A model generated the notes under the pieces. The model had not been told where the DNA came from and made no database searches. It saw only the letters and a program-made list of their open reading frames with translations. A DNA stretch of 7,829 bases from JBOFCS01 sp051646185 (lineage in GTDB: Bacteria > Actinomycetota > Actinomycetes > Mycobacteriales > Mycobacteriaceae): positions 1 to 7,829 of the forward strand of contig JBOFCS010000134.1 in NCBI GenBank assembly GCA_051646185.1, read 5' to 3'. This document shows, in pieces, positions 1 through 6,343 of this stretch; positions within the stretch are counted from its first letter, which is position 1; each line of letters starts with the position of its first letter. The position numbers and the translations under genes are program-made.

Positions 1-133
1 GTGCTAATCGCCAGAGGTAGGCATAGTGGCGGTTTAAAAGTTCAGCGAAAGCATGTGGGTGCCCAGCGACGTGTGCGGTGAGGAGTTCTGCATCGGAGGC
101 CTTGGTTGTGGCCTCCCCCCAACTGGTTCGCAC
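1..133 (-). CDS. sigM: ECF RNA polymerase sigma factor, SigM type (N-terminal part, cut by window edge)
   Basis: Reading the minus strand from GTG 133 gives 44 codons, open to the window edge. The peptide contains SDAELLTAHVAGHPHAF (residues 13-29) followed by AELLNRHYAYLWRLA, which is the start of sigma-70 region 2 as found in ECF sigma factors (aspartate-rich start, then AFxELxxRHxxxLxRLA). An ECF sigma factor directs RNA polymerase to a small stress regulon. The SigM assignment rests on position: sigM lies directly downstream of murJ/mviN in mycobacteria and relatives. No ATG is available in frame; the frame closes at a TAA about 17 codons upstream and GTG 133 is the only standard start between that stop and the conserved region. 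There is no Shine-Dalgarno sequence, but TAATGT lies 7 nt upstream, consistent with a leaderless mRNA. Regions 2.4 and 4 are outside the window, so promoter specificity cannot be judged. Confidence 0.85.
   Translation of the reverse strand, partial: MRTSWGEATTKASDAELLTAHVAGHPHAFAELLNRHYAYLWRLA
95..116 (-). repeat. Hairpin in the 5' coding part of sigM
   Basis: GGAGGCC and GGCCTCC form a perfect 7-bp, GC-rich stem around an 8-nt loop. In the sigM mRNA the stem begins about 17 nt after the first base of the GTG start. A stem this close to a start codon could affect ribosome loading, but a 7-bp stem can also arise by chance. Confidence 0.5.
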
Positions 134-140
134 CAGGGCG

Positions 141-146
141 ACATTA
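141..146 (-). promoter_or_regulatory. Candidate -10 element of a leaderless sigM transcript
   Basis: The minus strand reads TAATGT, then 7 nt, then the GTG start at 133. This fits the actinobacterial TANNNT -10 consensus at the spacing that would place the transcription start on the G of the start codon. No convincing -35 hexamer lies 17-18 nt upstream, which is common for actinobacterial promoters. A GAAC further upstream resembles part of an ECF -35 element, but its spacing to a CGTC-like -10 is too short. Confidence 0.4.
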
Positions 147-293
147 GCTGTAAATCGTTCAGACTGGAAGCGGAAACAGGGTTATATGAGATACAAATCT
201 GGGGATGTACTTTGTTAAACTAAAAGAACCACACCCATAAAAATTAGCTGAAACCGGACATTCCCAATAAATTCAGGTTCTGATCAGTGTGAA

Positions 294-3200
294 TCAGGAA
301 ATCCCCATCACAGTCACTTCGCTAATTTTAGATTTGTTGGCAGATCCGTCCTTACCTAATTCACTAATCCAAACAATAAAATATTTTGTTGAATTAACAG
401 ATGTGATAGGTAGCACGGTCTTCCCCGGTTGCAATTTTTTGGCCTCAACAAGCACTTGGGTGTCGTCAAGGGATCGCGGATTGCTACTACTGGCAGATCG
501 AATTTCTACTGTTGTTCCTATAGACGGCGAATCGATAGAAATTTCAGTAATTTGTGTTGGACTATTCAGAGTGAAAAGCAGGCCCACTCCGTTTTTGAAA
601 TTAGGGAAAGGTGTCGGATCTCGGTAGGCATCGGTTTCCCAGAATGTAGCGGAATTACCATCATGAGCCCGATCAGCGCTCCCGGGATTATCCTTATCTC
701 CTTCTGGGGAAAAAACAGTGACAGCAGTGGTCTTCATAACAATCGGAGTACCAGCTGGGGTATCAGGAGAGGTTTGACTAGTGGCAGGAGTTGTTAATCC
801 AATATTTTGTTCAGTCAAGGGTTTTGAGGTATTTCCAGGGCCAAATAGTGAACCAACCCACCAGCCCAGTAGTCCAAGTACCGCGATTGCGGTAACAATG
901 GCAGCAGCAATGATAGCAAGAGTGCGAAGCTGATTTTCTCCGTTACGAAAATCAGTAATCCGTGAGTTTAGTGTTGTTGGGGTATTAGTGAATCCGCTGG
1001 CTTGAGTGGTAAGAGTGGGGTCATCATCAAAACGAATTGCCGGCATGAGGTCGGTTTTTTGATCGAGAACCGATGCCTGATCTAGGACATGCTGCACGGT
1101 AGCTGCTGTTCGAATTCCATTCTCGGGCTGTAAAGCTCGGACGGCAACGGCCGATATTTCAAAAGGAACTTCTGGCCGAATATTTCGTGGTTCAACAACA
1201 GTGCCTTCGCCGGTAAGTTCAGCGTGGGCGAGACCGCCAACAAGTCCATCCACTGTTTCTGTTGACTCCAATGGCCAGCGGGCAGTGATAAGCGAATAAA
1301 GCATTGCACCAAGTCCACGAACATCTGAAGCTTGATTAGCACTAGCTAAGGTGCCGGGGAAGGCAAGGACTGCATTGCCCGCAGTGCTGATGCGTACTCG
1401 GTCAGGGTGGTCGATAGAAAGTGCACTACCACTGCGATGGGCAGCTTCAGCTGCGGCAGCTAGGGCACGGATAGCCTGTGCGGCACCGGTTGGTGCCGGG
1501 ACTGTTGCGGCCATGTCACGCAGTGAACCACCTGGAGTCCATTCCGCAACAACGATTCCACCAGAATTACCACGGACTACATCTAATACCCTTGCCAGCC
1601 CTGGAGAATTAATCCGACCAAGGCGGAGAGTTCGCGATAATACTGCTTGAGGATCTTCGTCATGTGCCAGTGAGTTTTTGTTGGCATCTTGGCTAGCGTC
1701 AACAAAAGTTAATGCGACCTCCCGATCAAGCTTTATGTCTTTTGCTTGCCAAAATTGCAAACCGTGAGTACCTCCGTGCGAAGCAAGTAGCCGATATCGC
1801 CCTCCTGCCACTGCTGCCCCAGGTACCAGTCTTGGGCCACGGGGTGGGACTCGCTGAGTAAAAGGTGTACCCAATACAGCGGGAGTGCTGGGAAGCTCTG
1901 TTGAGGGCATGTGCCCATCATGATCGGATATAGTCGTTTCAGGATTAGCTGTTGACGGTTCCTGCGTTGAACCAGTTACAGTTTCGTCGCTCACCCTTGC
2001 TCCTTCTGTAAAGTTAACACTCCGGGTACCCCTGTGTTGATTGCTATCAGGTGGTGAAGTCGGTTGTGTTAGTAAACTCTGTTGCTCTAGATCAGGGTAC
2101 GGGAGTTGCAGCTTGGGAGAAACCAGAGCCTCATTACGGCACTGTTGGCTGACCTGAACTTCTTTATTTCGACCAACCAATCGAGCAACTAGCCGTTGAA
2201 CAGCGTAAAAACCAGTAAGCACTTCTGGATTCTTAGTTTTCAGTAAAGTCGCAGCGGTTATCCCCAGCATCAGTAGTGAGTCAAAGACTAATCGGAGCAA
2301 GAAACCTACGGGTCCAAGATTTGTAGCAAACTCATTAAGGGTAAGCAGATAATCGATGGTTAGCACCAGCACAGCCGCCAAAATTGAAGCCGCTAAAACA
2401 CTTGTGCTTGTTTTGAGGACCTTGGTGAGTTGGATTGTTCCCAAAGTTTGTTGAAGAAGTAGGTATCCGATGGCGGCACCGACAACAAAACCAAGACCAT
2501 TAGCGACGGCTAGCCATATCACGACATGTTCGTTGTCGGACGCCAAACGGGGGGCAGCGAGTGAGAGTAAAATCTTAATGGCGGTGATACCAATAATGAT
2601 GAAGGTAGGAGTCCAAGCCATTTCGCGGGCGTAGAACACTCGCAGCTGCAGTAAAACTAGAGAATAGGGAATTAAAGTAAAAGCGGAAAAACTAATCGTT
2701 AAACCGATTCTTTCAGCAATAGATTCCGAGGCCCCAAACCCAAAGAGTGTATGACCAATGCTCGGCCCGGTCACAGTCATAAGTACGACTATCGGAATGA
2801 GGGTTGACATGGTCAGTCTGGTAGCCAGCGATAGGTCTTCAACTACCGCGGCAGTGTCTTGTGCAGCGGCATTACGACTTAACCGAGGCATGACAGCAGT
2901 TAAGACGGTCACCCCAAGAACTCCATAAGGAAGTTGGAGTAATAGCCAGGCTTGCGAGTAGATTGCTGGGCCACCGCCATCTACTCGAGAAACGATGTGA
3001 TTGGTGGCAAATAAGCCGATCTGGCTTATCAAAACGTAGGCAATAATTGCTACAGCCATACCACCGAATTGCCGTAATCGTTTGTCAAGGCCCCACAAAG
3101 GCCGAATGCTAATCCGATGGCGTCGGATGGCAGGAACTAAAATAAGTGTCTGAACAATAACTCCGAGGGTTGTTCCAATGCCTAGAACTAGAAGTTTAGG

Positions 3201-4040
3201 CTCCCCCATTTTTATCGGGTTTAAGGAAATTTCCCCAGGTACAAGAAAAAAAACTCCTAAGGAGAGGATCGCAACAACATTATTTGCCACGGGAGCCCAA
3301 GCCCCAGGGCGGAAGTCTGCTCTTGTATTAAGTATAGAAGTGAATAATGCTGAGAAACCATAGAAAAATACTTGGGGGATAAGTAAATACGCAAGCGCAG
3401 TGGCGAGTTTAACGTTTACTTGACCATCAGAATCAAGATTGAGACGAGTTAGTAATGGTGCAGCAATCAGAGCTGCAATAGTTGACATAGTCAGCAGCAC
3501 TGCAGCGATAGTGACTAATCGGCGAATAAAGGCTTCACCATGATCTGGATCTTCAACTTCCGCCCGCACCAAGACCGGTATGACAATAGCGGTGAGGGTA
3601 GCTCCTAAAACAAGTTCAGCAATCATATTGGGCAAGGTGTTTGACACGGTAAAAGCACTAGCAGTAGCTGGAGCAAGTACTGCCAGTAATAAAACCTTTT
3701 GCACAAAACCTGAAATTCGACTGACTAGAGTTGCTAGGGCAATCGATCCTGTGGTTGCGACCACAGAAGCATCAGATTGTTCCGGTACCTCCGATGCAAC
3801 AGTTTGCTGTTGCTCTACAGCCGGGGTCTGGTTCAGGGTAAGTTCGTCGGGATTATCCAGATGAGAAGGTGAAAGTTCACGATCCCAGGGAAGTTTTATC
3901 GGGCTATGCGGTGCTGATCGGGCTATGCGGCTTGAGGATTCAGGTCCGACCTGGGGAATTAATTCCGGGGAAATTGGCGGGGCTGGCTGCTGTCGTGCCC
4001 GCCATCCCAAATTTCTTTTGATAGGGGGTTGGTTGTTCAT
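294..4040 (-). CDS. murJ: MurJ lipid II flippase fused to a pseudokinase and an extracellular domain (MviN type)
   Basis: At 1248 aa this matches the fused MurJ/MviN of mycolata (M. tuberculosis Rv3910 is about 1184 aa). MurJ flips lipid II to the outer face of the membrane. Layout: residues 1-95, Pro/Gln/Ser-rich cytoplasmic extension; about 97-605, polytopic MOP-family core with SRISGF (107-112), NTLPN and GVLGVTVLTAVMPRLSR (374-390); about 606-740, disordered linker; about 746-990, kinase fold; 1040-1066, a membrane helix; about 1100-1248, an extracellular discoidin-like beta domain. The kinase part is dead: the VAIK lysine is Thr778, HRD is L-S-I (874-876), DFG is F-P-G (894-896) and the glycine loop is degenerate. 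In M. tuberculosis the phosphorylated pseudokinase region binds FhaA; the Thr-rich stretch 1009-1022 is an inferred candidate site here. The ATG overlaps the upstream stop as ATGA, with GGAA about 8 nt before it. One oddity is Q114 where a conserved Arg is usual. Confidence 0.96.
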   Translation of the reverse strand: MNNQPPIKRNLGWRARQQPAPPISPELIPQVGPESSSRIARSAPHSPIKLPWDRELSPSHLDNPDELTLNQTPAVEQQQTVASEVPEQSDASVVATTGSIALATLVSRISGFVQKVLLLAVLAPATASAFTVSNTLPNMIAELVLGATLTAIVIPVLVRAEVEDPDHGEAFIRRLVTIAAVLLTMSTIAALIAAPLLTRLNLDSDGQVNVKLATALAYLLIPQVFFYGFSALFTSILNTRADFRPGAWAPVANNVVAILSLGVFFLVPGEISLNPIKMGEPKLLVLGIGTTLGVIVQTLILVPAIRRHRISIRPLWGLDKRLRQFGGMAVAIIAYVLISQIGLFATNHIVSRVDGGGPAIYSQAWLLLQLPYGVLGVTVLTAVMPRLSRNAAAQDTAAVVEDLSLATRLTMSTLIPIVVLMTVTGPSIGHTLFGFGASESIAERIGLTISFSAFTLIPYSLVLLQLRVFYAREMAWTPTFIIIGITAIKILLSLAAPRLASDNEHVVIWLAVANGLGFVVGAAIGYLLLQQTLGTIQLTKVLKTSTSVLAASILAAVLVLTIDYLLTLNEFATNLGPVGFLLRLVFDSLLMLGITAATLLKTKNPEVLTGFYAVQRLVARLVGRNKEVQVSQQCRNEALVSPKLQLPYPDLEQQSLLTQPTSPPDSNQHRGTRSVNFTEGARVSDETVTGSTQEPSTANPETTISDHDGHMPSTELPSTPAVLGTPFTQRVPPRGPRLVPGAAVAGGRYRLLASHGGTHGLQFWQAKDIKLDREVALTFVDASQDANKNSLAHDEDPQAVLSRTLRLGRINSPGLARVLDVVRGNSGGIVVAEWTPGGSLRDMAATVPAPTGAAQAIRALAAAAEAAHRSGSALSIDHPDRVRISTAGNAVLAFPGTLASANQASDVRGLGAMLYSLITARWPLESTETVDGLVGGLAHAELTGEGTVVEPRNIRPEVPFEISAVAVRALQPENGIRTAATVQHVLDQASVLDQKTDLMPAIRFDDDPTLTTQASGFTNTPTTLNSRITDFRNGENQLRTLAIIAAAIVTAIAVLGLLGWWVGSLFGPGNTSKPLTEQNIGLTTPATSQTSPDTPAGTPIVMKTTAVTVFSPEGDKDNPGSADRAHDGNSATFWETDAYRDPTPFPNFKNGVGLLFTLNSPTQITEISIDSPSIGTTVEIRSASSSNPRSLDDTQVLVEAKKLQPGKTVLPITSVNSTKYFIVWISELGKDGSANKSKISEVTVMGIS
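3749..3766. repeat. 7-bp hairpin at the start of the MurJ membrane core
   Basis: CTGTGGT and ACCACAG form a perfect stem around the 4-nt loop TGCG. It lies over codons for SVVATTG, just before the first membrane helix. Confidence 0.5.
3796..3813. repeat. 7-bp hairpin in the MurJ N-terminal extension
   Basis: GCAACAG and CTGTTGC form a perfect stem around the 4-nt loop TTTG, over the codons for EQQQTVA. It sits 29 nt from the neighbouring hairpin at 3749-3766. Confidence 0.5.
3898..3930. repeat. Direct repeat, two 14-bp copies, in the MurJ N-terminal extension
   Basis: ATCGGGCTATGCGG occurs at 3898-3911 and again at 3917-3930, separated by 5 nt (period 19). Because 19 is not a multiple of three, the copies are read in different frames, giving RIARS and PHSPI. 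This looks like a small local duplication in a disordered tail. Confidence 0.7.
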
Positions 4041-6343
4041 GATGTTTTCCAGCGGGTAAATGAAAGATCACGATCTAGATCTGCAGGATCAGGCTCTCCC
4101 CGAAACCGATGCCATAATCTGCGGCCGGCAAGCAGTAGCAGTAGTGCCCCAGCGACAAGGACAGAGATAAATAGCGGTTTGCCGTAAGCGTTGGATCGCA
4201 CCGAAATTTGGACGGGGCTACCCAACTCGATTCCAGTGGGGGTGGTTAAGGAGACATTGACTGCAACCTGTCGGGTGTACTGGGCATCAGTGGGGATTGT
4301 CAGCGGAACTTGACCATTGGAAGGGACTACCCGCTCCCCGATGTCAGCCACTGTCATACCAGGGGGAACATCAATTTTTAACCGTATTCGTATGGGTATT
4401 GGTAGGTCATTGCGAACAACTAGTAGTAGCGGACTTTGTTCTGAGGCTAGGGTATACGACCCTCCAGGATTGAGCACACTAACCCCAGCGATCATGGTAT
4501 TGAGTGTAGTAGTCAGTGCGGTCGTACTGGCTGCGGTGATTTGTGGATTATTGTTGGTTGTACTTAGTATTCGTAGCAGGTCGGCAACTAGTGGCTCGGT
4601 ATACCCAAATGGAGTAAGTCCACTTTGGGTATCTTCGGTGAATGATTCAGTTAAGCGCCAAAGTAAGGAAATTTGTTCTTGCACTAAGTTTCTGAGATCA
4701 GTGGAAACTTCGGTGCTGTTGCTGGGTGTATCAGTTGTAAGGTTTACTGAAGTATTGCTAGTTTGGGACTGAAGGATAAGGGTAGACAGTGGCCGAGGCT
4801 GCGCTAGGCCAGATCGAATAAGGGTAGCCACAGTCGAAAGTATTTGCGCTGCTTCGTCAGTACTGATATCCCATTGTGCAGGTGGTACTAGTACTTCAGT
4901 CCTGGAAGATGTTTCGGGATTAAGTGCTGACCAAGAAATAGCTCCAAGTGCATCTTGTAAACGAGCAGTCGGACTATCTCGCTCCAAATCGTACCGTAGT
5001 TCGGGCGCGGTGTAGGAGGGGGTCTGAGGGGAATTTCCAACTGCAGCAAGAGCAGCGGAACTATCTGTGGAAAAAGTAGTTAAGGCAAGGTTTTTAGCAG
5101 CTAGTCCGGTGCTAGGTTGCCCGCCAGTCACGGTATTGGCTGGGACAAAGGTGGTTATTGGAGTCTGTGTGCTGAGCAGGGATAGTGAATCTTCAGTCAG
5201 TGCTTCAGTGGTGGAAATGATAGTACCGCGTTGGCTCGGATATCCAAGAATACGGTCAAGAATATTTCCAGAATTATTGATAGCAAAAGTTGTTAATCCA
5301 GGGTCTTCAATTTTACTTAGCGCATCAAGATTAGCTTGCGCATAGGGCATCGGTGCTGTGCATAATTTGCTGGCTAGTTGTCGAAGACGTTCTAGCCAGG
5401 TACCGGCCACGATTTGACCGGTACCTGGATGTGTTGTCGATTGTGGGTCTGCTGGATTATCGCTAATGACATAACCATTGGACATAGCTTCAACGGTTAG
5501 TAGCAGATCTGGATCAACAGCCAAACACAGGCTTTTAGTTAATTGTTGATCCAGATCAACTCCAGGGAGCACGACAAATTCGGCAGCGGAAAGGATTCGG
5601 TCTAAACGGCCACCGGTTGCTAACGAAGTGGCAAGTTCGTCATCGGTGAGGCGTACAGTGCCCTTCCCTGGTATCCCCGCAGCTAGGCGGGGGCGATCAG
5701 CAACGGGCCAAAGGACCGTAATGTCTACGGGATTACTAGTTGCTGGAGCAATAGCTGAAGTTAGGGCATCCGTGTCCGTGGTCTCAGGTTGTTGTGGAAG
5801 TCCAAGTACCGGTAGAAGAAACCTGGCTTCGTCGAGCCGATTTTCACCGCTATATTCAGGGATGCCGTTCACATTGACCAGCAGCGGATAAATGCCTGGA
5901 CGTTCTATCCTAAGTGATGGATCGCTTATTGATCTGAGCGGTAAACTTATGGTGAAAGGAATTTTTTGGCCCATATCAATTTTTTTGGCTATATCAACAA
6001 AGTTTCCGGCAATGGAAAACTCTGATTCATCTTGTTGCAGGACAGTTCTAAGACCTTCAGATTTAGTAATAACCGGAGCACGCTGAAGTCGAATAGAAAC
6101 TTCGCTAATTGAGCGATCTCCGATATTGCTGATGCTGCCGAACACGGTTACCAATGGATCGCTGGTAGTTATTACGTAGTTTGGTGTTACACTAGATATT
6201 TCGATTTTTAAAAGTTTTGGTTCTGTTTGGCGAGGAGCCGGATATGCTTTTCCGCTGTAGCTTCCAAGGAAAACCAGCATTAAAATAAGCGTAACTAGCC
6301 CGACGATATTCCGTAAGGCGTTGTTAGGTAAAGGAATCATCAT
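4037..6343 (-). CDS. DUF6049 family membrane-anchored extracytoplasmic protein
   Basis: The 768-aa protein resembles M. tuberculosis Rv3909 in size, position and conserved stretches; its function is unknown. Residues 11-29 form a hydrophobic signal or anchor segment, with possible cleavage near GKA-YP (31-34). Residues about 43-180 look like a beta-sandwich. Residues about 205-400 are an alpha/beta region containing the family-like motifs CLAVDPDLLLTVEAM (273-287), HPGTGQ (305-310) and PYAQANLDAL (333-342). Residues about 630-718 resemble a second Ig-like beta domain. A membrane helix (722-740) is followed by RRLWHRFR and a short tail, so most of the protein should lie outside the membrane. 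Only two cysteines are present (273 and 328), which could form a disulfide. The start ATG 6343 overlaps the NUDIX stop as ATGA; an AGGA lies 12 nt upstream, and a second in-frame ATG follows at 6340. The stop overlaps the murJ start. A role with MurJ at the envelope is inferred from gene order only. Confidence 0.92.
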   Translation of the reverse strand: MMIPLPNNALRNIVGLVTLILMLVFLGSYSGKAYPAPRQTEPKLLKIEISSVTPNYVITTSDPLVTVFGSISNIGDRSISEVSIRLQRAPVITKSEGLRTVLQQDESEFSIAGNFVDIAKKIDMGQKIPFTISLPLRSISDPSLRIERPGIYPLLVNVNGIPEYSGENRLDEARFLLPVLGLPQQPETTDTDALTSAIAPATSNPVDITVLWPVADRPRLAAGIPGKGTVRLTDDELATSLATGGRLDRILSAAEFVVLPGVDLDQQLTKSLCLAVDPDLLLTVEAMSNGYVISDNPADPQSTTHPGTGQIVAGTWLERLRQLASKLCTAPMPYAQANLDALSKIEDPGLTTFAINNSGNILDRILGYPSQRGTIISTTEALTEDSLSLLSTQTPITTFVPANTVTGGQPSTGLAAKNLALTTFSTDSSAALAAVGNSPQTPSYTAPELRYDLERDSPTARLQDALGAISWSALNPETSSRTEVLVPPAQWDISTDEAAQILSTVATLIRSGLAQPRPLSTLILQSQTSNTSVNLTTDTPSNSTEVSTDLRNLVQEQISLLWRLTESFTEDTQSGLTPFGYTEPLVADLLRILSTTNNNPQITAASTTALTTTLNTMIAGVSVLNPGGSYTLASEQSPLLLVVRNDLPIPIRIRLKIDVPPGMTVADIGERVVPSNGQVPLTIPTDAQYTRQVAVNVSLTTPTGIELGSPVQISVRSNAYGKPLFISVLVAGALLLLLAGRRLWHRFRGEPDPADLDRDLSFTRWKTS
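4601..4632. repeat. Stem-loop inside the DUF6049 gene, 13 bp with one bulged base
   Basis: ATACCCAAA (4601-4609) pairs with TTTGGGTAT (4624-4632), and the stem continues inward as TGGA (4610-4613) with TCCA (4619-4622), leaving one unpaired C (4623) and a 5-nt loop. It lies in the coding region for DTQSGLTPFGYT. No T-run follows on either strand, so it does not look like a terminator. Confidence 0.7.
5396..5428. repeat. Perfect 11-bp inverted repeat inside the DUF6049 gene
   Basis: CCAGGTACCGG (5396-5406) and CCGGTACCTGG (5418-5428) are exact reverse complements with an 11-nt spacer. They encode the PGTG and AGTW ends of the segment PGTGQIVAGTW. Two Gly-Thr pairs both written GGTACC (a palindrome) supply the core of each arm. 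Confidence 0.75.
5506..5557. repeat. Perfect 14-bp inverted repeat inside the DUF6049 gene
   Basis: GATCTGGATCAACA (5506-5519) and TGTTGATCCAGATC (5544-5557) are exact reverse complements separated by 24 nt. The arms encode parts of GVDLDQQ and AVDPDLL. Each arm holds two GATC tetramers, so the repeated Val-Asp-x-Asp coding explains part of the symmetry. It is the longest perfect inverted repeat I found in the window. Confidence 0.75.
5961..5997. repeat. Imperfect tandem repeat with A-runs in the DUF6049 gene
   Basis: Two similar units of about 18 bp encode VDIAKK and IDMGQK (residues 116-127). On the coding strand each ends in an A-run (seven and six A). This is probably a simple duplication of a surface segment. 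Confidence 0.5.

Noticed and set aside
111..145. Alternative sigM start at the ATG near 144 (MSPWCEPVG frame) followed by a frameshift at the run of G
   Set aside because: That frame does not join the sigma region unless one G is added. The GTG at 133 is in frame without any change and has a suitable -10 element.
255..296. Possible terminator after murJ: CTGATCAG palindrome and ATTCA/TGAAT arms beside the stop codon
   Set aside because: The stem is short, AT-rich and asymmetric, and only a weak T-run follows, so an intrinsic terminator is not supported.
37..627. Open frames opposite to murJ and the DUF6049 gene on the plus strand (for example 289-627 and 4317-4772)
   Set aside because: They lie wholly antisense to strongly supported genes, have no recognisable motifs and look like shadows.
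1481..1498. CGGCACC-GGTT-GGTGCCG hairpin in murJ, with similar short stems at 3011-3029, 5675-5692 and 877-894
   Set aside because: Stems of 6-7 bp with short loops are expected several times by chance in a window this long, and none has a T-run or a special position.
4050..4090. Cluster of four GATC sites near the DUF6049 stop
   Set aside because: They arise from Asp codons GAT followed by codons starting with C in DPADLDRDL. Nothing else points to a methylation or replication signal.
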